A DNA stretch of 64,000 nucleotides, taken from Sulfitobacter litoralis (lineage in GTDB: Bacteria; Pseudomonadota; Alphaproteobacteria; Rhodobacterales; Rhodobacteraceae). Below, piece by piece: positions 18,454 through 28,520 of this stretch (the stretch's first letter is position 1; the number at the start of each line of letters is the position of its first letter). The notes beneath the pieces are model-generated. The model saw only the letters and a list, made by a program, of their open reading frames with translations. It was not told the DNA's origin and searched no databases. The stretch covers positions 124,001 through 188,000 of the forward strand of contig NZ_FNJD01000002.1 in assembly GCF_900103185.1 (NCBI RefSeq), written 5' to 3'. The translations under genes were made by a program, and so were the position numbers.

Positions 18454-18873
18454 ATGCGTCACGCACGTGGTTACCGCCGTCTGAATCGTACACATGAACA
18501 CCGCAAGGCGTTGTTCTCGAACATGGCGGGCTCGCTCATTGAGCACGAGCAAATCAAAACAACCTTGCCTAAGGCAAAAGAATTGAAGCCAATCATCGAA
18601 AAGATGATCACATTGGCAAAGCGCGGCGACCTGCACGCGCGTCGTCAAGCTGCAAGCAAGCTGAAGCAAGATCAGTATGTCGCGAAACTCTTCGACATCC
18701 TGGGCCCACGCTACAAAGACCGTCAGGGTGGCTATGTCCGCGTCCTGAAGGCCGGCTTCCGTTATGGCGACATGGCACCTATGGCCATCATCGAATTCGT
18801 AGATCGCGACCGCGACGCGAAGGGTGCAAACGATAAGGCACGCGTCGCGGCCTATGAGGTTGCCGAAGACTAA
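18454..18873 (+). CDS. rplQ: 50S ribosomal protein L17
   Basis: A 139-residue L17 with [46 protein letters not shown], the family N-terminus. It lies near the tunnel exit. The last gene of the alpha operon, 132 nt after rpoA and directly before a strong terminator. Confidence 0.97.
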   Translation: MRHARGYRRLNRTHEHRKALFSNMAGSLIEHEQIKTTLPKAKELKPIIEKMITLAKRGDLHARRQAASKLKQDQYVAKLFDILGPRYKDRQGGYVRVLKAGFRYGDMAPMAIIEFVDRDRDAKGANDKARVAAYEVAED

Positions 18874-18899
18874 AGCTATCAGCTTTTGTCGCGAATTTT

Positions 18900-18928
18900 A
18901 AAAGCCCCTGCCTGCGCAGGGGCTTTTT
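18900..18928 (+). terminator. Strong intrinsic terminator after rplQ
   Basis: AAAAGCCCCTGC/GCAGGGGCTTTT, a perfect 12-bp stem with a CTGC loop and a T tail. It marks the end of the ribosomal super-locus. Confidence 0.92.
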
Positions 18929-19011
18929 GCATTTATGCCTTCGGCGAGGATTTAGGCCCATTTGGAACATGGGTGTTGCGCAAGCGCAAAGGGCTGCGCA
19001 TATCTGAGGGT

Positions 19012-20382
19012 ATGAGAATACTCCTGATACTACTGACCATCTTATCCTTTCCCGTCGCCGCGCAGACTGTGCCCAGTTCGCCCGCGCAGGTCCAGTTGAG
19101 CTTTGCGCCGCTGGTGCGCGAAGCGACTCCGGCCGTGGTGAACATCTATGCACGTACCATCGTAGAGCAAAGCCGAACGCCGCTGCAGGCGGATCCGTTT
19201 TTCGAACGGTTTTTCCGCCGACCTGATTCGGGGAGACCACGTGTCCAAAACTCTCTTGGGTCCGGCGTGATCTTGTCTGAGGACGGGATTGTCGTGTCGA
19301 ACTATCATGTCGTTGGTATGGCCACCGACATCCGCATCGTACTGGCCGACCGACGCGAGTTCTCGGCCACTGTGTTGCTGAGTGATGCTGAAAGCGATTT
19401 GGCGATCCTGAAGATTGATGACGTAGCCGGGCTTGCCCATCTGCCGTTGCGCGACAGTGATACGGTAGAGGTAGGGGAGCTTACGCTTGCAATCGGCAAC
19501 CCTTTCGGGGTCGGGCAAACCGTAAGTAGTGGCATTGTGTCTGGCCTTGCGCGATCGGGCGGGATGAACGGCGGCGGGCAGGGGTATTTCATCCAGACCG
19601 ATGCGCCGATCAATCCGGGCAATTCGGGCGGTGCTTTGATAGATGTGCAGGGGCGGTTGATCGGGATCAATACGTCTATTCTGACGCGGTCGGGTGGGTC
19701 CAACGGCATCGGCTTTGCTATTCCGGCGAATCTGATCGCGGCGTTCATGACGCAGGCGCGCGACGGGGCGGCTGAATTTACCCGTCCGTGGGCGGGGATG
19801 AGCGGGCAGCCAGTCGATGCGGATATGGCTGGCCCCTTGGGGTTGGATCGCCCGGGTGGCATCATCGTGTCGGGAATGCATCCGGCGAGCCCGTTTTTGC
19901 AGGCAGGTGTGGCTGTGGGCGATGTAATCACCGCCGTTGACGGTCAAGAGGTCCATACCCCCGCCGAGATGATCTATCGCATGAGCGTGGCGGACATGGG
20001 GGCGCAGGCGCGCGTTACCAAACTTCGGGATGGCAAAACGGCAGAGGTCGCTGTGGCCTTGATCGCAGCACCAGACGAACCGCCGCGACAGACGCTGGCG
20101 CTGCATGAAAGTAGCCTTTTGCCGGGGTTAACGCTCGCGCGGATCAACCCCGCGGTAATGGCTGAATTGAACTTGCCGCTTGAGGTGACGGGTGTAGCCG
20201 TGATGGATAGCGGGCCCTATGGCGCGCGCGTCGGCTTGCGACAGGGTGACGTGATCCTCGCGGTAAATGGCGCAACGGTCGCAACGCCTGCCGACGTGAG
20301 CGACCAGATGGCAGGAAGCCGTCAGGTGTCGATGGTGGTACAGCGCGGCGTGCAGCGACTGTCGCTGCAGTTCCGAGTGTAG
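19012..20382 (+). CDS. DegP/DegQ-type periplasmic serine protease
   Basis: A 456-residue S1C protease. A short signal peptide (MRILLILLTILSFPVAAQ) leads to the trypsin-like domain with the triad His in SNYHVV, Asp in ESDLAIL and Ser in GNSGGAL, then two PDZ-like domains (about 270-360 and 375-455; GVAVGDVITAVDG and LRQGDVILAVNG). Such enzymes degrade or refold damaged envelope proteins. GAGGG precedes ATG 19012. The final stop is 4 nt before rarA. A second HtrA-type gene lies at 51.7-52.9 kb. Confidence 0.93.
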   Translation: MRILLILLTILSFPVAAQTVPSSPAQVQLSFAPLVREATPAVVNIYARTIVEQSRTPLQADPFFERFFRRPDSGRPRVQNSLGSGVILSEDGIVVSNYHVVGMATDIRIVLADRREFSATVLLSDAESDLAILKIDDVAGLAHLPLRDSDTVEVGELTLAIGNPFGVGQTVSSGIVSGLARSGGMNGGGQGYFIQTDAPINPGNSGGALIDVQGRLIGINTSILTRSGGSNGIGFAIPANLIAAFMTQARDGAAEFTRPWAGMSGQPVDADMAGPLGLDRPGGIIVSGMHPASPFLQAGVAVGDVITAVDGQEVHTPAEMIYRMSVADMGAQARVTKLRDGKTAEVAVALIAAPDEPPRQTLALHESSLLPGLTLARINPAVMAELNLPLEVTGVAVMDSGPYGARVGLRQGDVILAVNGATVATPADVSDQMAGSRQVSMVVQRGVQRLSLQFRV

Positions 20383-20386
20383 CATA

Positions 20387-21694
20387 ATGGCGGATCTATT
20401 CGGCTCTGACGCGCCTGTTGTAGAAAGCGGGCACCGCCCACTGGCGGACAGGTTGCGTCCACAAAGTTTGGCCGAGGTGATCGGCCAGTCGCAGGTGTTG
20501 GGCGCGGATGCGCCGTTGACCGTGATGTTGGAGTCGGGGTCACTGGGATCTTTGATTTTCTGGGGGCCACCTGGCGTCGGCAAAACGACGATCGCACGGT
20601 TGCTTGCGGATGAGACAGACCTGCATTTTGTCCAAATCAGCGCGATATTCAGCGGCGTGCCCGAGCTACGCAAAGTCTTTGATGCTGCGAAAATCCGGCG
20701 GCAAAACGGGCAGGGCACCTTGTTGTTCGTCGATGAGATCCATCGCTTCAACAAGGCACAGCAAGACGGGTTCCTGCCTCATATGGAGGACGGGACGATC
20801 TTGCTCGTCGGGGCCACGACTGAGAATCCGTCTTTCGAGCTGAACGCTGCTGTCTTGAGCAGGTCGCAGGTTCTGGTGCTTGAGCGTTTACCTCTGTCTG
20901 ATCTGGAACGTATGGCCCAAAGGGCCGAAAAAGAGCTCGGGCGGGGCCTGCCCCTGGATGGCCCTGCGCGGGAAAACCTGCTGGAGATGGCCGATGGCGA
21001 CGGGCGTGCCCTGCTGAACCTGATCGAACAGGTCGCCGCGTGGAAGGTGGACGGAAAGCTTGACGGTAAGGCGCTGTCAGCGCGTCTGATGCGCCGCGCG
21101 GCACAGTATGACAAAGGCGGCGATGCGCATTATAACCTCATATCTGCACTGCACAAATCCGTTCGGGGCTCCGATCCGGATGCTGCGCTTTACTGGCTCG
21201 CGCGTATGCTGGAAGGTGGTGAGGACCCGCGGTATCTGATGCGTCGGATCACGCGCATGGCTGTCGAGGACATCGGGCTCGCTGATCCGCAAGCGCAGTC
21301 TGTGTGTCTGCAGTCGTGGGAAACCTACGAGCGGCTCGGGTCCCCCGAGGGGGAATTGGCGATTGCGCAGGCGCTGACCTATCTGGCGCTGGCCCCGAAA
21401 TCGAACGCCGCTTATGTGGCCTATAAGGCGGCGCGGCGGGCAGCGAAGCAGACCGGGTCCGCCCCGCCGCCAAAACATATCATGAATGCGCCCACCAAGA
21501 TGATGAAAGAGCAGGGCTATGGCGCGGGGTACGCCTATGACCATGACGCCGAAGACGGGTTCTCGGGGCAGAACTATTTTCCTGACGGGATGGAGCGGCC
21601 GCAGCTTTACCAACCTGTCGAACGCGGCTTTGAACGGGATCTGAAAAAACGGGTCGATTATTTCGAAAAGCTGCGGGCAGCGCGGAAAACTTGA
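20387..21694 (+). CDS. rarA: Replication-associated recombination protein A (AAA ATPase)
   Basis: A 435-residue RarA/MgsA family clamp-loader-like ATPase: N-terminal PLADRLRPQSLAEVIGQ, Walker A GPPGVGKTT near 60-68, Walker B LLFVDEIHRFNKAQQD near 111, sensor GATTENPSFELN, and the C-terminal KHIMNAPTKMMKEQGYGAGYAYDHD typical of the family. It acts at stalled replication forks. It follows the protease gene by 4 nt. Confidence 0.95.
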   Translation: MADLFGSDAPVVESGHRPLADRLRPQSLAEVIGQSQVLGADAPLTVMLESGSLGSLIFWGPPGVGKTTIARLLADETDLHFVQISAIFSGVPELRKVFDAAKIRRQNGQGTLLFVDEIHRFNKAQQDGFLPHMEDGTILLVGATTENPSFELNAAVLSRSQVLVLERLPLSDLERMAQRAEKELGRGLPLDGPARENLLEMADGDGRALLNLIEQVAAWKVDGKLDGKALSARLMRRAAQYDKGGDAHYNLISALHKSVRGSDPDAALYWLARMLEGGEDPRYLMRRITRMAVEDIGLADPQAQSVCLQSWETYERLGSPEGELAIAQALTYLALAPKSNAAYVAYKAARRAAKQTGSAPPPKHIMNAPTKMMKEQGYGAGYAYDHDAEDGFSGQNYFPDGMERPQLYQPVERGFERDLKKRVDYFEKLRAARKT

Positions 21695-21725
21695 CATTCG
21701 GGGCGTGAACCGTGAGAGACCGCAG

Positions 21726-22106
21726 ATGATTTCAACCCTGTCACTTGTAGCCATGGGTGGCGCGATCGGCGCCTCCTTGCGGTATCTGTTCGGTGTCGCA
21801 GCGATGCGGCTGACCGGGCCGTCCGATTTTCCGCTGGCAGTCTTGACGGTCAACATTATCGGGTCGTTTATTATGGGCCTGTTTGTAGTGTTTGCTGCAC
21901 ACAAAGGGCTCACGCAGTTTAGCCCTTTTGTGATGACCGGTGTGCTTGGCGGCTTTACGACCTTCTCGTCGTTTTCGCTTGAGACGGTAACCTTGATCGA
22001 GCGCGGCCAGATCGGGGCGGCAGGGATATATATGGCACTGTCCGTCGGGCTATCAGTGCTGGGATTAATGCTGGGCCTTATGATGGCCAGAGGGGTATTT
22101 GCATGA
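21726..22106 (+). CDS. crcB: Fluoride ion channel CrcB/Fluc
   Basis: A 126-residue four-helix protein with GGAIGASLRY, the Asn motif PLAVLTVNIIGSF and GVLGGFTTFSSFSLE, all typical of the dual-topology Fluc channel that exports fluoride. The start ATG 21726 gives the usual family length; an in-frame GTG at 21705 would add seven residues. No fluoride riboswitch motif is evident. It overlaps the next gene by ATGA. Confidence 0.92.
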   Translation: MISTLSLVAMGGAIGASLRYLFGVAAMRLTGPSDFPLAVLTVNIIGSFIMGLFVVFAAHKGLTQFSPFVMTGVLGGFTTFSSFSLETVTLIERGQIGAAGIYMALSVGLSVLGLMLGLMMARGVFA

Positions 22107-23152
22107 GCCGGGTTCAACATCTGGTCGTAGAAGAAGGCGACGGGGATCAGCGGTTGGACCGCTGGTTCAAACGGACATTTCCGCTGATTGGCCAAGGGCT
22201 GATTGAAAAGATGTGCCGCAAGGGCGATATTCGCGTTGACGGTGGGCGGGTCAAAGCCTCCTCCCGGCTGGAGGTGGGGCAAACCGTGCGCATCCCGCCG
22301 CTGCCCGACGCAGAGGCACCACCGCCGCCAAAGCGGACACGAATTTCTGACGCCGACACCAAGTTTATCCGGTCCTGCGTCATATACCGCGACGATCATA
22401 TCATTGCCTTGAACAAGCCGCCCGGATTGCCCGTGCAAGGCGGGTCTGGCCAGTCAGACCGCCATGTTGACGCGCTTGCCGATGCCCTGATGTTCGAGCT
22501 TGATGAGAAGCCGCGCCTTGTGCACCGCTTGGACAAAGACACTTCGGGCGTCTTGATCATGGCGCGGACACGGTCGATTGCCGCGTCCCTGACGTCGTCG
22601 TTCCGCCACCGCGAGACCCGCAAAATCTACTGGGCCGCCGTCGCAGGCGTCCCGCATCCGAGGAACGGAACGATTAAATTCGGTCTGGTCAAAGCCTTTG
22701 GGCACGGGGCTCGTGGCGAGGGTGAAAAGATGTACTGCGTTCATCCGAAGGACATGGAATCCACCGAAGGTGCCAAACGTGCCACCACCGATTATGCGAC
22801 CCTTGCACAGGCTGGCAAACGGACCTGCTGGATGGCGCTGATCCCGGTAACGGGTCGGACACACCAGCTGCGTGCGCATATGGCTGAAATCGGGCATCCC
22901 ATTGTTGGGGATGGCAAATATGGCGGATCCGGTCAGGAAAACATGGGCGATGGCTGGGGCGCGCAGCTGGGGGGGGACATCTCTAAGAAGTTGCATCTGC
23001 ACGCGCGGTCCCTGACGCTAGAGCATCCGGTGACTAAAGCGCGTCTGAACCTGACTGCGCCGTTGCCTGATCACATGGCGCGCACCTGGGACACCTTCCA
23101 GTGGGTGCCTTCAGATGTGCCCGCCGACCCGTTCGAGGAGGATTGGGCGTGA
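22103..23152 (+). CDS. RluA-family (RluC-type) pseudouridine synthase
   Basis: A 349-residue protein. The N-terminal S4 domain (DQRLDRWFKRTFPLIGQGLIEKMCRKGDIRV) binds RNA; the catalytic domain has HRLDKDTSGVLIMART with the active-site Asp, and the later GRTHQLRAHMAEIGHPIVGDGKYGG. It probably modifies 23S rRNA; RluC is the nearest guess for the site. It is joined by 4-nt overlaps to crcB and the ATP12 gene. Confidence 0.92.
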   Translation: MSRVQHLVVEEGDGDQRLDRWFKRTFPLIGQGLIEKMCRKGDIRVDGGRVKASSRLEVGQTVRIPPLPDAEAPPPPKRTRISDADTKFIRSCVIYRDDHIIALNKPPGLPVQGGSGQSDRHVDALADALMFELDEKPRLVHRLDKDTSGVLIMARTRSIAASLTSSFRHRETRKIYWAAVAGVPHPRNGTIKFGLVKAFGHGARGEGEKMYCVHPKDMESTEGAKRATTDYATLAQAGKRTCWMALIPVTGRTHQLRAHMAEIGHPIVGDGKYGGSGQENMGDGWGAQLGGDISKKLHLHARSLTLEHPVTKARLNLTAPLPDHMARTWDTFQWVPSDVPADPFEEDWA

Positions 23153-23862
23153 GCGACTGGAAGGCAAAACGCTTTTGGAAAGATGCGACTGTCGTCGAAA
23201 CTGACGGCGGCTTTACCGTCGAGCTGGATGGACGGGGGATCAAGACACCGGCGAAGCGTTTGCTGGTGGTCCCGACCCGCGCCATGGCAGAGAAGGTCGC
23301 TGACGAATGGCAGGCGCAAGACGGGGTGATTAAACCTGACACTATGCCAGCTACGAAAACCGCCAATGCGGCGATCGATAAAGTCGCGGCCCAGCACGCT
23401 GAAGTGGCGGATATGCTGGCGGCATATGGAGATTGTGATCTGTTGTGCTACCGTGCGGATAGTCCGGCCGAGTTGGTGGCGCGTCAGGCTGACCGATGGG
23501 ATCCGATTCTGGAGTGGGCACAGGACGTTCTAGGCGTTGGCTTGCAGACCCGTACGGGGATCATGCACGCGCCGCAGTCGCCATCGGATGTAGAGATAAT
23601 GTCTAAGCGTACGCATTCGCTTAACAATTTTCAATTGGCGGCATTTCATGATCTTGTCAGCCTTTCAGGATCGCTCATCTTGGGATTTGCAGCCGCGCTT
23701 GACGCCAGAGACGCGGAATCAATTTGGGACCTTTCGCGGCTGGACGAGCTTTGGCAGGCCGAACAATGGGGCAATGACGACGAAGCCGATGCGTTGGCCG
23801 CAGTGAAAAAGGCTAGTTTTTTGCACGCTAAGTTGATGTTTGACCTGAGCTTGCCCGAATAG
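23149..23862 (+). CDS. ATP12-family F1-ATPase assembly chaperone
   Basis: A 237-residue protein from a GTG overlapping the previous stop (GTGA), with GAGGA upstream. KRFWKDATVVETDGGFTVELDGRGIKTPAKRLLVVPTRAMAEKVADEW and CDLLCYRADSPAELVARQADRWDP are the signatures of ATP12, known from mitochondria and alphaproteobacteria, which binds the F1 alpha subunit during assembly. Confidence 0.93.
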   Translation: MSDWKAKRFWKDATVVETDGGFTVELDGRGIKTPAKRLLVVPTRAMAEKVADEWQAQDGVIKPDTMPATKTANAAIDKVAAQHAEVADMLAAYGDCDLLCYRADSPAELVARQADRWDPILEWAQDVLGVGLQTRTGIMHAPQSPSDVEIMSKRTHSLNNFQLAAFHDLVSLSGSLILGFAAALDARDAESIWDLSRLDELWQAEQWGNDDEADALAAVKKASFLHAKLMFDLSLPE

Positions 23863-24047
23863 GTTTCACGGTGACCCCAATCCGAACGGTTGTGGGCGTT
23901 TTTTAGGCGCAGCGGCTTGACGTTCCGGCGTAACTTCGCCCAAACTCTCTTCCACTGACGGGGATAACCCCGCCAAAACATCTCCGGTCCGAAAAGGTGC
24001 CGGTTGAGCCGCCCTAAAACGTGGCGGAAAATCAGGAAGAGGTTAAA

Positions 24048-25064
24048 ATGAATAAATCCGTATTTTTTGGTGCGCTAACAGTAGCTGGCCTTGCGGCTGG
24101 CGCTGCTGCTGCGTCCACGCTTGACGATGTCAAAGCGCGCGGCAAGCTGAACTGCGGCGTTACCACAGGTCTGGCCGGTTTTGCTGCCCCCAACGCCAAT
24201 GGCGAATGGGAAGGCTTTGACGTTGCAGTATGCCGTGCGGTAGCTGCTGCTGTACTGGGCGACCCGAACGCTGTCGAATTCGTTCCTACAACCGGCAAAA
24301 CCCGTTTCACCGCGCTGGCGTCGGGCGAGATCGATTTCCTCGCACGTAACACCACATGGACCTTCAGCCGGGACGTCGACCTCAAGTTCGACTTTATCGG
24401 CGTTAACTACTATGACGGCCAAGGCTTCATGGTACCAAAAGAGCTTGGCGTTTCCTCTGCCAAGGATCTGGATGGTGCGACTGTCTGCATCCAAACCGGC
24501 ACCACAACCGAGCTGAACCTTGCGGACTTCTTCCGCAACAACAACATCAGCTACGAGCCCGTGCCTGTTGAAACAAACGCCGAAGGCCAACAGCAGTATC
24601 TGGCCGGTGCGTGCGACACCTATACAACCGACGCGTCCGGTCTGGCCGCGACACGTGCGACCTTTGAAAACCCAGGCGAACACATCATCCTCCCCGAGAT
24701 CATCTCCAAGGAGCCTCTGGGCCCATTGGTGCGACACGGCGACAACGATTGGGGCGACGTCACCCGCTGGGTGCTGTATGCTCTGATCGCGGCGGAAGAA
24801 CTGGGCGTCACATCGGCAAACGTCGAAGAGATGACCACAAACACAACCAACCCTGAGGTCGCCCGTCTTCTTGGCACTGAAGGTACATTGGGTGAGATGC
24901 TGGGTCTTGAAGCCGACTTTGCGAAGAAAGCTATCGCTTCTCAAGGTAACTATGGTGAAATCTTTGCCAAGAACATCGGCGAAGAGACCCCAATCGGTCT
25001 GGCACGTGGCCTGAACGCTCAGTGGACAGATGGCGGCCTGATGTACGCGCCTCCTTTCCGCTAA
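24048..25064 (+). CDS. aapJ: General L-amino-acid ABC transporter, periplasmic binding protein
   Basis: A 338-residue binding protein of the AapJ/BztA family with a signal peptide (MNKSVFFGALTVAGLAAGAAAA). TLDDVKARGKLNCGVTTGLAGFAAPN, EGFDVAVCRAVAAAVLGD and FTALASGEIDFLARNTTWT are characteristic. AGGAAGAGG precedes ATG 24048. It captures a broad range of L-amino acids for AapQMP. The 185-nt upstream gap has a TTGACG at 23917 but no clear -10. Confidence 0.95.
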   Translation: MNKSVFFGALTVAGLAAGAAAASTLDDVKARGKLNCGVTTGLAGFAAPNANGEWEGFDVAVCRAVAAAVLGDPNAVEFVPTTGKTRFTALASGEIDFLARNTTWTFSRDVDLKFDFIGVNYYDGQGFMVPKELGVSSAKDLDGATVCIQTGTTTELNLADFFRNNNISYEPVPVETNAEGQQQYLAGACDTYTTDASGLAATRATFENPGEHIILPEIISKEPLGPLVRHGDNDWGDVTRWVLYALIAAEELGVTSANVEEMTTNTTNPEVARLLGTEGTLGEMLGLEADFAKKAIASQGNYGEIFAKNIGEETPIGLARGLNAQWTDGGLMYAPPFR

Positions 25065-25077
25065 ACACATTCGTCGG

Positions 25078-25104
25078 AGGGCGCGGAGCATTTCCGCGCC
25101 CTTT
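25078..25104 (+). terminator. Hairpin between aapJ and aapQ
   Basis: AGGGCGCGGA/TCCGCGCCCT, a 10-bp stem with a GCATT loop and a short T run. It likely stabilises or partly terminates after aapJ, giving more binding protein than permease. Confidence 0.7.
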
Positions 25105-25188
25105 GCGCCTTTAAGACGCCAAAAATAAACCCGGCCCGCGACATCGAATGATGCGTGAATAACAGGTCCGGCACACAGGGAAAATCTG

Positions 25189-26403
25189 ATGACGACAATG
25201 TCCGACCCTCAACAGGGCTCGTTCCGGCTGTCGATGTTGCTAAACGACACCCGCTATAGATCCTATACTTTTCAGTTCATCGCGCTGATTTTGCTTATCG
25301 CGTTGATGGCTTTTCTGGGCATTAACCTGGTGCGAAATCTTGCTGAAGCTGGATTGAACATCTCTTACGGGTTTTTGAACGTACCTGCCGGTTATGACAT
25401 TAACCAATCACTAATCGACTATAACAGCCAATCATCGAACCTGCGTGCGGCGATGGTCGGTATCATAAACACCCTTCTTGTCGCCTTTCTGGCCTGCATA
25501 ACCGCGACAATCCTCGGCGTGATCGCCGGTGTAGCACGGTTGTCCAAGAACTGGCTCGTTTCGAAATTGATGTCGGTTTACGTCGAGATATTCCGGAATA
25601 TTCCGGTGCTGATCTGGATTTTGATGATCTACACTTTGATGACCGCTGTTTTGCCAGCGCCAAATCAATTCCGCGGCGACAACGCTACCTCAAGCATGCT
25701 GTTTGACGCCTTTGCCTTTACCAACCGCGGTATATACATCCCCGCGCCCGTTTGGGGCCCCGGATCAATGATCGTCGTGGCGACCTTCATCCTCTCGATC
25801 GTTGCGACGATTATATACCGCCGCTACGCCGTCAGCCTTCTATTCCGGACAGGCAAGCTGTTGCCAATGGGCTGGCCGACAATCGCCATCCTGCTTGTTC
25901 CGAGCATCTTGATATTTTTCATCATGGGTAGTCCCATTGCACTAGATTACCCAGAGCTTAAAGGGTTCAACTTCCGCGGCGGTTTGCAGATCGGCGCACC
26001 ACTGATCGCGTTGTGGTTGGCTTTGTCGGTCTACACTGGTGCATTCATCGCTGAAAACGTGCGCGCCGGTATTCAAGCCATTTCTAAAGGTCAGACTGAA
26101 GCTGCGTCTTCACTTGGGCTACGTCCAAAGCGTGTCATGAACCTCGTGGTTTTGCCTCAGGCGCTTCGGGTCATTATCCCACCACTGATCTCGCAGTACC
26201 TCAACATCACCAAGAATTCTTCCTTGGCGATCGCTGTTGGGTATGCCGATATCACCGCGACGCTGGGAGGGATCACCCTTAACCAGACGGGTCGCGCGAT
26301 CGAATGCGTGCTTTTGCTGATGCTTTTCTACCTCACGATTTCGCTGTCGATTTCGGCAATAATGAACGTTTACAACAATTCTGTCAGCTTGAAGGAACGG
26401 TAG
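25189..26403 (+). CDS. aapQ: General L-amino-acid ABC transporter, permease
   Basis: A 404-residue inner-membrane permease. The long N-terminal part has NLVRNLAEAGLNISYGFLNVPAGYDI typical of AapQ; the permease core contains YVEIFRNIPVLIWIL and the coupling motif EAASSLGLRPKRVMNLVVLPQALRVIIPPL that docks on AapP. It pairs with AapM, one base after its stop. Confidence 0.95.
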   Translation: MTTMSDPQQGSFRLSMLLNDTRYRSYTFQFIALILLIALMAFLGINLVRNLAEAGLNISYGFLNVPAGYDINQSLIDYNSQSSNLRAAMVGIINTLLVAFLACITATILGVIAGVARLSKNWLVSKLMSVYVEIFRNIPVLIWILMIYTLMTAVLPAPNQFRGDNATSSMLFDAFAFTNRGIYIPAPVWGPGSMIVVATFILSIVATIIYRRYAVSLLFRTGKLLPMGWPTIAILLVPSILIFFIMGSPIALDYPELKGFNFRGGLQIGAPLIALWLALSVYTGAFIAENVRAGIQAISKGQTEAASSLGLRPKRVMNLVVLPQALRVIIPPLISQYLNITKNSSLAIAVGYADITATLGGITLNQTGRAIECVLLLMLFYLTISLSISAIMNVYNNSVSLKER

Positions 26404-26404
26404 G

Positions 26405-27700
26405 ATGTCAGATACACACGCCGCCTCTGTCCCTTATGTGCGGGACACTATGTTGCCACAGAACGCGCCCCCTTCGACCGCACAGGGGCCTGTCAAATGG
26501 GTTCGAGAAAGTCTGTTTTCTTCGATCCCTTATACAATCCTGACGCTCGCAGCGCTTTATGTCATCTATCTGATCCTTTCCGGCTTCCTGCCCTGGTTAC
26601 TGGGGGGCGTTTGGACGACATCCAATATCCGGGAATGTCGCGAAGTATTGGATGGGGCACAGGCAGGGTGCTTCTCCGTCCTGACTGAGCGCTGGAACCA
26701 ACTGCTTTTCGGGATTGCGTATCCCCAAGACGGTTACTGGCGCCCGACAGCGGCGTTTGTGCTGTTGTTTGTCGCGGTGGCACCGGTGCTGTTTGGCAAT
26801 CTGCCGCGCTGGCTTATCCTCTTTACCGTTCTATATCCTTTCATTGCATTCTGGCTGATATGGGGCGGATCCCTTTTCGTGCCGCTGTCGGCGCTGTTGG
26901 CGGCTCTTATCGGGTATGTGATCTACAGCAGAATCGTTAAAAAAAGCTTTGCTGGCGCATTTTTTGCAGGTCTTCTTGCGGGCGGCGTGGCGTGGGTGGT
27001 CTTCAGCTTCATCACGCCACAACTCTCGGGGGTGCTCGCACTCGAACCGGTGGCCTCGCGAAACATGGGGGGCTTTATGCTCAACATGATACTGGGCGTC
27101 ATTTGTGTATCCCTTTCACTGCCATTGGGAATCCTGCTGGCGCTTGGGCGTCAATCGAGCCTTCCTATCATCAAGCTGATCTGCGTTGTTTTCATTGAGT
27201 TTATTCGTGGCGTGCCACTGATCACGCTCCTCTTTGTTGCTAACGTGGTGTTGGCCTACTTCCTGCCACCTGGCACCAACTTTGATCTGATCCTTCGTGT
27301 CATCATCATGATCACGATGTTCGCGTCGGCCTATATTGCCGAGGTTATCCGGGGCGGGTTGGCAGCGTTGCCGAGGGGGCAATACGAAGCCGCAGATAGC
27401 CTCGGGCTCGATTATGCGCAGGCGATGCGCCTGATCATCCTGCCGCAAGCGCTGAAAATCTCGATCCCGGGGATCGTGAACGTGGCTGTCGGGCTGTTCA
27501 AGGATACTACGCTGGTCTCGATCATTTCGATGTTCGATCTCGTGGGGATGATCCGCGGCCCGATCCTAGCCTCTACGGATTGGAATGGCGTTTATTGGGA
27601 ACTCTGGGGTTTTGCTGCCCTTCTGTTCTTCGTCGTTTGCTACGGCATCTCGCAATATTCACAATGGCTGGAACGTCAACTCCAGACCGACCACCATTAA
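26405..27700 (+). CDS. aapM: General L-amino-acid ABC transporter, permease
   Basis: A 431-residue permease with extra N-terminal helices, FIEFIRGVPLITLLF, the coupling segment EAADSLGLDYAQAMRLIILPQALKISIPGIVN and the AapM-type end LVGMIRGPILASTDW. It forms the channel together with AapQ. Confidence 0.95.
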   Translation: MSDTHAASVPYVRDTMLPQNAPPSTAQGPVKWVRESLFSSIPYTILTLAALYVIYLILSGFLPWLLGGVWTTSNIRECREVLDGAQAGCFSVLTERWNQLLFGIAYPQDGYWRPTAAFVLLFVAVAPVLFGNLPRWLILFTVLYPFIAFWLIWGGSLFVPLSALLAALIGYVIYSRIVKKSFAGAFFAGLLAGGVAWVVFSFITPQLSGVLALEPVASRNMGGFMLNMILGVICVSLSLPLGILLALGRQSSLPIIKLICVVFIEFIRGVPLITLLFVANVVLAYFLPPGTNFDLILRVIIMITMFASAYIAEVIRGGLAALPRGQYEAADSLGLDYAQAMRLIILPQALKISIPGIVNVAVGLFKDTTLVSIISMFDLVGMIRGPILASTDWNGVYWELWGFAALLFFVVCYGISQYSQWLERQLQTDHH

Positions 27701-27715
27701 GGAAAGACTTTAATC

Positions 27716-28486
27716 ATGGCTGAACAAGCTCAAGCGCTGAATGTCTCGAACGAGGTCGCGATCAGCATCGAAAACATGAATAAATGGTATGGTACGTTTC
27801 ACGTACTGCGGGATATCGACCTGACCGTTTATCGTGGGGAACGCATTGTGATCGCTGGGCCGTCGGGGTCGGGGAAATCAACGTTGATCCGCTGCATCAA
27901 CGCATTGGAAGAACACCAAAAAGGCCGAATTGAAGTGGATGGCACCGTGCTGTCTTCTGATGTCAAGAATATCGATAAAATTCGATCCGAAGTGGGGATG
28001 TGCTTCCAGCACTTTAACCTATTTCCCCATCTGACAATTCTTGAAAACTGTACATTGGCACCCATTTGGGTCCGAAAGACGCCGAAAAAGGAAGCTGAGG
28101 AAATCGCGATGCATTTCCTCGAGAAGGTTAAAATCCCTGATCAGGCAGACAAATACCCCGGTCAGTTGTCTGGCGGCCAACAGCAGCGGGTCGCCATTGC
28201 ACGTAGCTTGTGCATGCGTCCTCGCATCATGCTGTTTGATGAGCCGACCTCTGCCCTAGATCCTGAGATGATTAAGGAAGTGCTCGATACGATGGTTGAG
28301 CTCGCGGAAGAAGGGATGACCATGCTGTGTGTGACGCACGAAATGGGTTTCGCGCGACAGGTCGCCAATCGGGTCATCTTTATGGATGAGGGCCAAATCG
28401 TTGAGCAAAACGAACCTGAAGAGTTCTTTAACAACCCTCAAAGTCCGAGGACCAAGCTATTCCTTAGCCAGATTCTAGGGCACTAA
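27716..28486 (+). CDS. aapP: General L-amino-acid ABC transporter, ATPase
   Basis: A 256-residue ATP-binding subunit: Walker [11 protein letters not shown]-loop [11 protein letters not shown], signature LSGGQQQR, Walker [15 protein letters not shown] and the switch His in [11 protein letters not shown]. The last gene of aapJQMP, followed by a strong terminator. Confidence 0.96.
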   Translation: MAEQAQALNVSNEVAISIENMNKWYGTFHVLRDIDLTVYRGERIVIAGPSGSGKSTLIRCINALEEHQKGRIEVDGTVLSSDVKNIDKIRSEVGMCFQHFNLFPHLTILENCTLAPIWVRKTPKKEAEEIAMHFLEKVKIPDQADKYPGQLSGGQQQRVAIARSLCMRPRIMLFDEPTSALDPEMIKEVLDTMVELAEEGMTMLCVTHEMGFARQVANRVIFMDEGQIVEQNEPEEFFNNPQSPRTKLFLSQILGH

Positions 28487-28492
28487 GCTAGG

Positions 28493-28520
28493 AGGGCGGG
28501 AGTTGTTCCCGCCCTTTTTT
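28493..28520 (+). terminator. Intrinsic terminator after aapP
   Basis: AGGGCGGGA/TCCCGCCCT, a 9-bp stem with a GTTGT loop and a run of six Ts. It directly abuts the end of the convergent phosphatase gene. Confidence 0.92.
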